In this document: in pieces, positions 50,724 to 59,800 of the stretch
Position numbering within the stretch: position 1 is the stretch's first letter
Layout of the letters: each line of letters begins with the position of its first letter
Assembly (NCBI GenBank): GCA_022819645.1
Contig: JAJEGU010000041.1
Span: forward strand, 86,846-150,845
Length of the DNA: 64,000 bases
Reading direction: 5' to 3'
DNA from: Pseudomonadales bacterium
Lineage (GTDB): Bacteria; Pseudomonadota; Gammaproteobacteria; Pseudomonadales; Pseudohongiellaceae
Made by a program: the position numbers and the translations under genes
Notes under the pieces: model-generated
Database searches by the model: none
Told to the model about the DNA's origin: nothing
What the model saw: the letters and a program-made list of their open reading frames with translations, nothing else

Positions 50724-50739
50724 GCTACGCATGCGTAGC
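50724..50739. promoter_or_regulatory. Perfect 16-bp palindrome upstream of the redoxin gene
   Basis: GCTACGCATGCGTAGC. Confidence 0.35.
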
Positions 50740-50760
50740 CCGAGACTATGGAGATACGGC

Positions 50761-51324
50761 ATGCAAATCCGATATTCACTGGCCGGAATGATTCTGGCCC
50801 TGTTCCTTTCCGGAACCGCTTTCGCCCAGGATTTCGACTGGGCGTCGGAATTTCCGGCAGGTGCGGCGTTGCCGCCGATTTCGGCGGAAGACCAGAACGG
50901 CGAAGTTCGCACTTTCGATGACCTCGTGGGCGCCAACGGCATGTTGTTCATGCTCAGCCGCTCATTCGACTGGTGACCCTATTGCATTTCTCAGCTCGTG
51001 CAGCTGACAGAGATTGCGGAACAGTTCGAGGAAATGGGTCTGTCCGTGGTGGCGATGACCTACGATTCGGTCGAAACGCTGAAGGAAGTCGAAGAAGACC
51101 AGGGCATCGAATTCACCTTGCTGCATGACGAGGCCATAACCCACGTCAATGCGCTGGGCATTCTGAATACCGATTACGAACCGGATTCGCGCGCTTACGG
51201 CGTTCCTTATCCGGGCATTTTCCTGATCGATTCGGATGGCGTGATCCAGGCGAAATTCGCCGAGGAAGACTATCGTGACCGGCCCGACTTCGCCTTCGTC
51301 CTGGAAGCCGCCGCCGATTTGTAA
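50761..51324 (+). CDS. Secreted redoxin/peroxiredoxin-like protein, probable selenoprotein (in-frame TGA 50974-50976 read as Sec)
   Basis: MQIRYSLAGMILALFLSGTAFAQ...GMLFMLSRSFDW-[TGA]-PYCISQLVQLTEIAEQFEEMGLSVVAMTYDS...PGIFLIDSDGVIQAKF; both halves in the same frame; TGA at the usual redox Cys of W-C-P-Y-C. Confidence 0.85.
50984..51017 (+). promoter_or_regulatory. Candidate bacterial SECIS hairpin
   Basis: GCATTTCT+CAGCT-[CGTGC]-AGCTG+AC bulge+AGAGAT+T bulge+GC; loop starts 20 nt after the TGA and contains GU. Confidence 0.7.
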
Positions 51325-51402
51325 CGCAAACGATTCCCGCGGCAGACGCCTGTGATGCGTTTGCTGCGACTGCGTGCGGAATGACGGGGTGTTTCCAGCG
51401 CA

Positions 51403-51472
51403 GCAAAACAAAACCATGCTTTTGTTTTGCGATAATGAAAAACTCCACGGATGGAGTTTTCCAGGGAATACC
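51403..51472 (+). repeat. Multi-hairpin repeat family 1, HP4 + HP5 only, between convergent genes
   Basis: GCAAAACAAAACCATGCTTTTGTTTTGC and GAAAAACTCCACGGATGGAGTTTTCC. Confidence 0.85.
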
Positions 51473-51478
51473 TGGGAG

Positions 51479-52645
51479 CTAATCCCCCCGCAGTGCGCGG
51501 GTAATGGGTAATCTCGCGGCCTGCAGCGCGGGGAACAATCCTCCCGCAAGGCCGAGGGTGAGAGCCCAGACAATCCCGGTGATGAGGATGTCGGGGCCCA
51601 CGGCGAAATCAAAAGCCACCTGGGAAAACGATCCCTGGTTCAGGGTGGACACGGTATAGCCATTGAAGCCGAACCAGGCCACGGCGGCGCCGAGCAGGCC
51701 GCCGATGAGGGCGAGCGCCACCGATTCCACGAGCACGGAAATCACCACCGGCGCCGAACCAAAACCGAGCGCCCGCAGGGTGGCGATTTCCACGGTGCGG
51801 GTGGACACCGCGGCGTACATGGTGTTTAGCGCGGCAAACATGGCGCCCACCGCCATGATCAGCGCCACGCCATAGCCGAAGCCGGTGATCAGCGTGGTGA
51901 GGAATTCCGACTGGCTGCGGAAGAACTCTTCCTCGGAAGTAATCGACAGATCCACCGCCGGGTTGTTCTCGAAATCGCCGCGCACCGACTCGATGGCGCC
52001 GGGTTCTTCGAGTAGCACCCGCATGGAGCTGATCAGGCTGAAACGCCGGAAAGCCGATTGCGCCGTGGCCAGGTCGGCCCACAGCTCGGATTCGTAGGCT
52101 GAGCCGCCGGATTCGAAAATGCCCACCACGGTCCAGTCGGACTGCCGCAGTTCCACGGTTGCGCCGAGGTCGATGCCGAGAAACTGGGCGCTGGCGCCGC
52201 GGCCGGCGATCAGTTCATTGCGCCCTGGCGTGAAATTGCGACCCTCGATAATGCGCAGCTCGGGCCGCACTTCGAAGGCGGATTGCTCCACCCCGCGGAT
52301 GACCACATTGGAAGGCAGCAGGGTGGCGCGCTTGGGAATGTCCGCCACGGTGTACAACTCGCCGCTTGCCAGCCGCACACCGTCGAGCGTGGCGACGTAC
52401 TGGCTGCGCTGGAGGTCGATGGTGCTGCTCAACTCGGCGGAGGAACTGCCGCCCCGCAGCACGATGGCGCGGTCCGGCGCGCCGGCGCGATTCAGCGTTT
52501 CGGAAAACCCCGCCGCCATGGCGAGAATCGCCACCAGCACCGTAACAACGCCGCCGATGCCCACCACGATGACCGAGGAACTGCCAAGCCGGGAAGGCAG
52601 ATTGCGCAGGTTGAGCAGGGTGATCTGGAATATTTGCCCCAACAT
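51479..52645 (-). CDS. ABC transporter permease (MacB/FtsX-like)
   Basis: MacB_PCD-like region; C-terminal FtsX-like (TRTVEIATLRALGFGSAPVVISVLVESVALALIGGLLGA). Confidence 0.88.
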   Translation of the reverse strand: MLGQIFQITLLNLRNLPSRLGSSSVIVVGIGGVVTVLVAILAMAAGFSETLNRAGAPDRAIVLRGGSSSAELSSTIDLQRSQYVATLDGVRLASGELYTVADIPKRATLLPSNVVIRGVEQSAFEVRPELRIIEGRNFTPGRNELIAGRGASAQFLGIDLGATVELRQSDWTVVGIFESGGSAYESELWADLATAQSAFRRFSLISSMRVLLEEPGAIESVRGDFENNPAVDLSITSEEEFFRSQSEFLTTLITGFGYGVALIMAVGAMFAALNTMYAAVSTRTVEIATLRALGFGSAPVVISVLVESVALALIGGLLGAAVAWFGFNGYTVSTLNQGSFSQVAFDFAVGPDILITGIVWALTLGLAGGLFPALQAARLPITRALRGD

Positions 52646-52671
52646 GATGAGAATTCCTGCGGCACCGGCTC

Positions 52672-53829
52672 CTAGCGCCGCAGCGCCTCGACCACCTGCA
52701 GGCGTCTCGCGCTCAGGGCCGGATTGAGCCCCACCACGATGCCGAGCAATACCGCGATGCCAAGGCCGCCAAAGGTGGTCATCGCGGACATTTCCACCTG
52801 GCCGAGGAAAGCCGCCAGATCCGGCGCGATGGCGCCGAGAACCAGCGTGGCAAGCGCAATGCCCAGGGCGCCGCCGATGCCGCAGAGCAGCACCGATTCG
52901 AGCAGCACGAGCAGGGCCACGCGGCGGTCGGTAAAGCCCAGGGTTTTCAGCACCGCAAGCTCCGGAACGCGCTCCCGCAGGGCCTGGGCCATGGTGTTGC
53001 CCGTGAGCAGCAGAATCGTGAAGAACACGGCGCTGAGGATGCTGTTCATGATCAGGCCGATATCGCCCACCTGGGCGGCGAACTGGCGGTTGGCCTCGGC
53101 TTCGGTGGCGGTGCGGGTGGGATTGATGGAATTCTCGAACTGGGCGTCGATAAGGGCCGACACTTCGGCGGCTTCGTCCGGATCGGATACCCGCACCGAA
53201 AAGTTGCTGATGATGCCCTCGGTTTCCGGGATGCGCGCTTCGTCGAAGTAGTCGTAGTTGAACAGGAAGCCGGCGAACATGTTCTCGTCGTCGCGAATGC
53301 GGTAGGTGCCCACGAGTTCGAATTCCCAGCGGCGGCTGCCGTCCTCGCGCAGCCAGATGTCGCCCTCGATGGGAATCCGGTCGCCGACCTGCCAGCCATA
53401 TTCTTCGGCGAGGTCAGCCGGGGCCACGGCGGCGGTGCGGATGCGCTCGAATTCATCGAGTTGGGCCGGGTCGATGATGTACTCGTCGAACATCTCGAAG
53501 TAGGCCCGTGGCTCCACGGGAAACTTGGGGAAGAAATTGGCCGTGCTCTGGTAGGTGCCGCCGAACCAGGTGCTGTGGGTGACGCCGGCCACTCCCGGCG
53601 TGGCCAGGATTTGCGACATGTGGCTCACGGGCAGGCCGTCGATGATGGAGTACTTTGGCGACACCGTCAGCCGGTCCACGCCGGCGACTTCCACGCCGCT
53701 GTCGAAGGCGTCCGCCACCGAACGCAGCAGACCGAACAGCAGGAAGGCGGCGATAATGGAAAACAGCGTCAGGAAGGTTCGCACCCGGCGGCGGAACAGA
53801 TTGCTCCAGATCAGGGAAAAGCTGTTCAT
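52672..53829 (-). CDS. ABC transporter permease (MacB/FtsX-like)
   Basis: NLFRRRVRTFLTLFSIIAAFLLFG; LRERVPELAVLKTLGFTDRRVALLVLLESVLLCGIGGALG. Confidence 0.88.
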   Translation of the reverse strand: MNSFSLIWSNLFRRRVRTFLTLFSIIAAFLLFGLLRSVADAFDSGVEVAGVDRLTVSPKYSIIDGLPVSHMSQILATPGVAGVTHSTWFGGTYQSTANFFPKFPVEPRAYFEMFDEYIIDPAQLDEFERIRTAAVAPADLAEEYGWQVGDRIPIEGDIWLREDGSRRWEFELVGTYRIRDDENMFAGFLFNYDYFDEARIPETEGIISNFSVRVSDPDEAAEVSALIDAQFENSINPTRTATEAEANRQFAAQVGDIGLIMNSILSAVFFTILLLTGNTMAQALRERVPELAVLKTLGFTDRRVALLVLLESVLLCGIGGALGIALATLVLGAIAPDLAAFLGQVEMSAMTTFGGLGIAVLLGIVVGLNPALSARRLQVVEALRR

Positions 53830-54506
53830 GCCGCCTCCCGCACAAGGCTGCCCTTGTCGAGATAGAGCGTGCGCCGGGCGTGAGTCGCCGCCTTGGGGTC
53901 GTGGGTCACCATGATGATGGTCTTGCCATGTTCGCGGTTGAGTAATTCGAGCAGGTCGAGAATTTCGTCGGCGGTTTCCCGGTCGAGGTCGCCGGTGGGT
54001 TCATCGCAGACGAGGATGCGCGGGTCGGCGACGATGGCCCGGGCGATGGCCACCCGCTGTTGCTGGCCGCCGGACAACTCGCCGGGTTTGTGTCCCGCCC
54101 GGTCCCCAAGGCCGACAATGGCCAGCGCCACATCGGCATTGCGCCTGCGCTGGCGGCCGCCTAGCCTGGTGAGCAGCAGCGGCAGTTCCACATTGCGCCG
54201 GGCGCTGAGAATCGGCAACAGGTTGTAGAACTGGAAGATGAAGCCGATATTGCGCGAGCGCCACTGGGCGAGCTTGCGGCTGGACAACCCCACAAGTTGC
54301 CGCCCCGCCACTTCGACGCTGCCGGCAGTGGGCTGGTCAAGCCCGCCGATGAGATTGAGCAGGGTCGTCTTGCCGCTGCCGGATGGCCCCATCAGGGCGA
54401 GAAAATCGCCTTCTTCGATTTCCAGATCAAGGTCGTTGAGGACTTCGACCTTCTGCCGGCCTTTGGTGAAATGCCGGGAAACCTGATTCAATTGGATGAT
54501 GCTCAC
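53826..54506 (-). CDS. ABC transporter ATP-binding protein (LolD/MacB-like; GTG start [13 protein letters not shown] proposed)
   Basis: [65 protein letters not shown]. Confidence 0.92.
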   Translation of the reverse strand: MSIIQLNQVSRHFTKGRQKVEVLNDLDLEIEEGDFLALMGPSGSGKTTLLNLIGGLDQPTAGSVEVAGRQLVGLSSRKLAQWRSRNIGFIFQFYNLLPILSARRNVELPLLLTRLGGRQRRRNADVALAIVGLGDRAGHKPGELSGGQQQRVAIARAIVADPRILVCDEPTGDLDRETADEILDLLELLNREHGKTIIMVTHDPKAATHARRTLYLDKGSLVREAA

Positions 54507-54525
54507 TTGGTGTTCGCCTCTGCTC

Positions 54526-55791
54526 TCAATAAGCCGCAAGCTCCACGGATAGCCCGTCCCGCAATTGTTCGCGCAGAGCCGGCTCCAGTGCGCTCACCAC
54601 CCGTTCGCCTTCGTCGAGGCCCGCGAGCACCAGGGTACTGGCGCCATTTGCGGGACCGAGCTCCACGACTCGGCGGCTGATGCGGCCATCGGTGACGACC
54701 CAGACGTGGGCCCGGCCGTCCTGGCGGACAATGGCCGAACCCGGAACGAGTACGCCCGCGATGGGTTCTTCGCTGGCGGGCGCCATGATGGCGGCGGCGC
54801 CGGAGTCTTCCATGAAGGCGACTTTCACCCCCATTTCGGGCATGACCCGTTCGTCGCGGTTGCTGAAGCCGATTCGCACCCGCACCGTGGCCTGGTTGCG
54901 GTTGGCGGCGGGAATAATCGCGATGACCTCGGCCTGGTAGGGATCATCGGGCCAGGCATTCAGCGTGATGGTCGCTTCCTGTCCGGCACGGACGCGGTTG
55001 ATATAGGCCTCGTTGACGTCGACTTCGACTTCCAGGGACTCCATGTCGACGATGGTGCAAATGCCGGTGGCGGTGAAGCCGCCGCCCGCGGCGACGGGAG
55101 AGATCATCTCGCCGGGCTGTGCCGCCTTGGCGATGACCACACCGGAAAAGGGCGCGCGGATTTGCATGTCCGCAAGCAGTTGCCGCTGGATCTGCAAGGC
55201 CCGCTCGGCGACTTCGATATCGCGTTCGGTTTTTTCCAGCCGCGCCCGCAGGGCCGCAAGGCTCAGCTCGTCCCGGTCGAGATCCGCCTGACTCGCGAGC
55301 CGGTTGGCGGCCAGGTCCCGGGTGCGGCCGACATTCAGCTCCGCCTGGCGAATCTGCACCTCAAGCTCCTCCACCGAGGCCCGGGCCGAAGCCACCTGGG
55401 CTTCCTCCATTTCAAGCTGGGCGCGGTTGACGCTGTCATCGAGCCGGGCAAGCACCTGACCTTCCTCGACCCGCATGCCTTCTTCCACCAGCACTTCCAT
55501 CACCTTGCCGGTCACCTTGGAACTCACCGTCGCCATGCGCCGGGCGATGACATAGCCGGTGGCGTCGAGCACACTTTCGGAATTCTCCGCAAGCCGCTGC
55601 CGGGGCGCCACGGCAATGCTGGTATCCACCGCAAGCGCCTGGGCCTGCTGCACGGGCCGGAAATTCCAGAACACAAAGCCCGCGCCGGCAATGAAGGCGA
55701 TCAGCACGAACCAGCGCAGGGGCCGGAACCCCCCATCCGCCGAGTCATCCCGGTCAATCTTCAACTCATTGAGCAGCGATTGCTTGTCCAC
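54526..55791 (-). CDS. Efflux periplasmic adaptor (membrane fusion) protein; GTG start VDKQSLLNELKID proposed
   Basis: Single TM (WFVLIAFIAGAGFVFW); ARRMATVSSKVTGKVMEVLVEEGMRVEEGQVLARLDD; coiled coil; IRAPFSGVVIAKAAQPGEMISP. Confidence 0.88.
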   Translation of the reverse strand: MDKQSLLNELKIDRDDSADGGFRPLRWFVLIAFIAGAGFVFWNFRPVQQAQALAVDTSIAVAPRQRLAENSESVLDATGYVIARRMATVSSKVTGKVMEVLVEEGMRVEEGQVLARLDDSVNRAQLEMEEAQVASARASVEELEVQIRQAELNVGRTRDLAANRLASQADLDRDELSLAALRARLEKTERDIEVAERALQIQRQLLADMQIRAPFSGVVIAKAAQPGEMISPVAAGGGFTATGICTIVDMESLEVEVDVNEAYINRVRAGQEATITLNAWPDDPYQAEVIAIIPAANRNQATVRVRIGFSNRDERVMPEMGVKVAFMEDSGAAAIMAPASEEPIAGVLVPGSAIVRQDGRAHVWVVTDGRISRRVVELGPANGASTLVLAGLDEGERVVSALEPALREQLRDGLSVELAAY

Positions 55792-55931
55792 TTCAGGGCC
55801 ATCATTCGAAAACCCGTTCAGTGTACTACAGGTCCCCCGAATTATCGCCGGGCAGGTTCGCAAACAAATTTCCCGTTTTCCTGTCACAGGAGTATGATCG
55901 AAGCATTCATTGAATCGAGTGGAGGTGTGAC

Positions 55932-56546
55932 ATGACTCAGGCAAGATGGTTTGTTTCGGCGGTGCTTGCCGCCGGCATCACGGCTGGCCTGTTCTACTTC
56001 ATGCAGTATCTGATCGAGACCGGCGACCGGTTTGCCGATCCGGTACGGGTTGTGCGGGTGGTCGATTCGACCATGCCGGAGTTCGAGCCCGAATTGATAA
56101 AGGATGTCGATAAACCGGTGCCGATCGAGCAAGTCGAGGAAGAGGAGGAAGATCGTCCCGAGCGACGGCCAACGCTCGACCCGACTCCGTCGGTCGGCAT
56201 CGTCGGCACCGGCGTGGAGGCTGATAGCATCGTTGACCTTGTGCCGACCCATGTCGATACGGGCAATACCGATCTCGTCCCGCTCGTGGCTATCCAGCCC
56301 CAGTATCCCACCCGGGCCGCCCAACGCGGCCTGGAAGGCTGGTGCCTCGTCAGCTTCACGGTGGATGGCCAGGGCAACGTGATCGAAGACAGCATCACTG
56401 TGCTCGACTCCGAACCGCCCGACATATTCGACCGTGCATCTACACGCGCAGCGGCGAGATTCAAGTTCCAGCCCAGGGTGGAAGACGGCGAAGGCATCGA
56501 AGTAGCAGGAGTCCAGTACCTGTTCCGCTACGACCTGAATGACTGA
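55932..56546 (+). CDS. tonB: Energy transducer TonB
   Basis: N-terminal TM; acidic/Pro-rich linker; LVAIQPQYPTRAAQRGLEGWCLVSFTVDGQGNVIEDSITVLDSEPPDIFDRASTRAAARFKFQP. Confidence 0.88.
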   Translation: MTQARWFVSAVLAAGITAGLFYFMQYLIETGDRFADPVRVVRVVDSTMPEFEPELIKDVDKPVPIEQVEEEEEDRPERRPTLDPTPSVGIVGTGVEADSIVDLVPTHVDTGNTDLVPLVAIQPQYPTRAAQRGLEGWCLVSFTVDGQGNVIEDSITVLDSEPPDIFDRASTRAAARFKFQPRVEDGEGIEVAGVQYLFRYDLND

Positions 56547-56778
56547 TGGTCGCTGCAGTTCCCGGCGGCGAGAGGACTGTCTGCCGTATCGCGCGCCAAA
56601 GCCATGGCAGTCATGCAACCCGGCTCTCCCATCATTCTGTTTGCGACAGGGAGAGTCAGGGCAACATTTCTCTCTGTAGCCTTCGCCTGCACGGCCACAT
56701 TTATGCTTGCATTTCAGGCATTAAGCGCCGATGGCGCAATAATCCTGACTCTGGGTTTCCAGGAAGCTGTGCGAACTG

Positions 56779-56806
56779 TTGAAAAAACATATTGTATTTT
56801 ATAAAT
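56779..56806 (+). promoter_or_regulatory. Possible sigma70-like promoter upstream of the large secreted protein
   Basis: TTGAAA-16 nt-ATAAAT in an AT-rich intergenic patch. Confidence 0.3.
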
Positions 56807-56875
56807 TATGGAACATATGTACAGATAAAGGGTTCATGACCAGGAAACAATCCTTGGTCCTGAAAGGGATCCCCC

Positions 56876-59800
56876 ATGCAAAACACCCTTCTTGCGCCCG
56901 TTCCATCTTTCTCTCGGGCATCGATCCGCCGTGCTTCCGCCCTGGCGATTTTGTCGCTACTACTGTTGCTGCCGTCCCTGGCCGCCCAAGCCCAGGACGA
57001 GTCGGGAGGGCAGAACAACCCGGCTGGTCAGCAACAAGACCCGGACGACGGCGGGTCGAACGATCCCGCGGAAGGAGAGGAGGAGTTCGAGCCCGTATTC
57101 CTCGCCACATCGGTCACGCCTGCCCGGGTTCCGATCGCTTCCGGGACGGCAACCCTGACCTGGAGCGCGACCGGCGCGAGATATTGCACGGTAGACGGAG
57201 TTGCCCGGGCCACTTCCGGTAGCATTACCGTTGGTCCGTGGACTACCACTGGCGCGAAAAGCATACTGATCGAGTGCTACAACAACGGCAAGGCCGGCTA
57301 CGCGGCGAGCGCCGAAAGCGTCACGGTTTATGCTGTGTCCAAGCCGGTGATCACCACCACGCTTTCAAAATCTCTTCTGGAAGCGGGCGTGGACAAGTTC
57401 ACCGTCAGCTATTCGGCCACCAACGCAACATCCTGCATGCTGGCGGGCACGAAGTATCCGACCAGCGGCTCGGCGACACTCGGGCCGTATCCCGTGGGCA
57501 AACACTCGCTGACCTTCTCGTGCTCCGGTGACGGTGGCTCTACATCGCACACGATCAACTGGGAGGCGATCAAACGGGTTACGGTCAGCGCCAGCGCTTC
57601 CCCGGCGACAGTGAAAGCCAATGGTTCCAGCCGGGTGCGGGTCTCCTGGACCGGCGCCGACGCCGACTCCTGCGCGCTGGACGGCGCAACCGCCACCAAA
57701 TCGGGTTCCAAGAACTTCGGCCCCTATTCCTACAGCGAAGCGGGCAGCAAATCCGCCACGGTTTCCTGCACCAATCGCCTCGGCTCCAAATCTTCCACCG
57801 CGACATGGGCCGTGGACGCGCTCGCACCGACGGTTTCCGCCACGCTGTCGAAGAACACGGTGATCGCGGATACCGACCGGGTGAATCTTTCGTGGACCAG
57901 CAGCAACACAGATTCCTGCACCTACGGCGGCAGCAGACGGGCCACCAGCGGCACGATCGGAAATCTCGGCCCTTTCACGGCGGGCGCGCACAGTTTCACG
58001 GTAAGCTGCACGGGAACGGGCGGCACAAGGAGCGACACCGCCACGCTCACGGCGACGAAGCCCGACCCCGACACCGACGGCGACGGCATTCCGGATTCCC
58101 GGGATACGGACGACGACAATGACGGCATGCCGGACACCTGGGAAGTGGCGAACAAGCTCGACCCGCTCAAGGACGACTCCGGCGGCGACCCGGACGGGGA
58201 CGGCGACACCAACCTGACCGAATACAATAACGGCACCAATCCCAAAATCCACGAAACGCCGCAATTGCTGACAGCATCGCTGTCGAAACCCGCATCTACG
58301 AAAACGAAAGCGCGACCTTCACCTGGAGTTCGAAATACGCGACGGCCTGCCGCCCGGAGTGGAAAAGCAGCACCGCCCGCGATTTTTCGAACAACAGCGA
58401 CTGGGCGCCGGGCGGCAAGGTGACTTTCAAGGGAGCGGATTTCGATCCCGGAACGCACACCTATGAGTTCTATTGCAGCGGCGGTGGAAAGGATTCGGCC
58501 CGGAAAACAATCATGCTGACGGTGGTGGCATGGGTGGATACCGACGATGACGGCATCCCCAACGACCAGGACACCGACGACGACGGCGACGGCATGCCGG
58601 ACACCTGGGAAGTGGCGAACAAGCTTGACCCGCTGAAGGACGACTCCGGCGGCGACCCGGACGGGGACGATGACAGCAACCTGACCGAATACCGCAACGG
58701 AACCGATCCCCAAAAACACGAGGTCGCGCAGTTGCTGAACTTTCGCCTCGCGCGGGCGAACATCCACTCCGACGAAGCCGCCGAATTCAACTGGAATTCG
58801 CGTTACGCCGAATATTGCCGTTTCTCGGGCGATTCCATGAACCTTGCGACCAGCGGCCCATTGACAAGCAGCAAAGGCGATTTCGCCGCCGGAACCTGGA
58901 ATATCGCCATGTATTGCGCCGGCCCCGGCGGACGATCGCCCGAACAGACGGTAACCCTGACCGTCACCGACCGGCCCGGGGACCCCGACCCTCCCGTTGC
59001 GGCGGATCCCGGAGGATTCACCGCGGACTACCATCTTTACCGGGTAAGATTCGTCAACGAAACCGACGGGGAAGCCACGCTCGCCCCGCAGCATCTTATG
59101 GTGCAGAATACCAACTCGAAGTCGAACGCGGAGATTCGGGATTTCGCCATGAAGGAATCGCTCACATCCACCGACTTTGGATTGTATTCCGCAAAGGCGC
59201 CCTGGCTGACCCCGAACGACCGCGTCACCAAGCTGCCCATCAGTCCGGTTCTCGGCGACTTCAACCATGACGGTTACACCGACCTGGCGATCATAAATCT
59301 TTCGCGGGTGCAGTTCTCCGGCGTGGACCGCATTGTGTACGCCCAGCCGGACGGCGAGAATTACGTGCCTTCCCACGCGACCGGTTTTGACGCGAACACA
59401 ACCGATTTCTTCCGCAAACTCGCGGACTGGACAGGTGGGCTCGCGGACGTCGACGATGATTTCGACTTTGATTTCCGTTTGCACGAGGACGGGGACGAAG
59501 ACGCGCTCAGGGGCGGTGAGGGCGAAATCGAAAAGCCGCGCATCTCCATCGAACTCGACAAGGCCAAACTGCAATCACTGAGCGGGGATCAATCCTTCAC
59601 GGACCCGAGCAAGCCGCCCCCGAATTCGGCCTTGCCCGCGGAGTGCGGGACACATCTGCGTTTCTGCTCGCTGAAGTATGTACCGAAGGGCACGAAAGCA
59701 CTGGAGTTGCGATTCGGCCGGGAGGAATTTCCGGGCACTGTGTATGAGCCTTCGGACGCAATTTCCGGCCTGAACGAGGAAGATGTCGTGATTGCAATCT

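Noticed and set aside
50941-51000. Interpreting the TGA in the redoxin gene as a simple nonsense mutation/pseudogene
   Set aside because: Position coincides exactly with the catalytic Cys, the downstream frame is intact, and a SECIS-like hairpin follows; selenocysteine is the better explanation, though genome sel genes must be confirmed.
58262-58275. Programmed -1 ribosomal frameshift in the giant secreted protein
   Set aside because: No X_XXY_YYZ slippery site or clear downstream pseudoknot seen; indel or sequencing error more likely.
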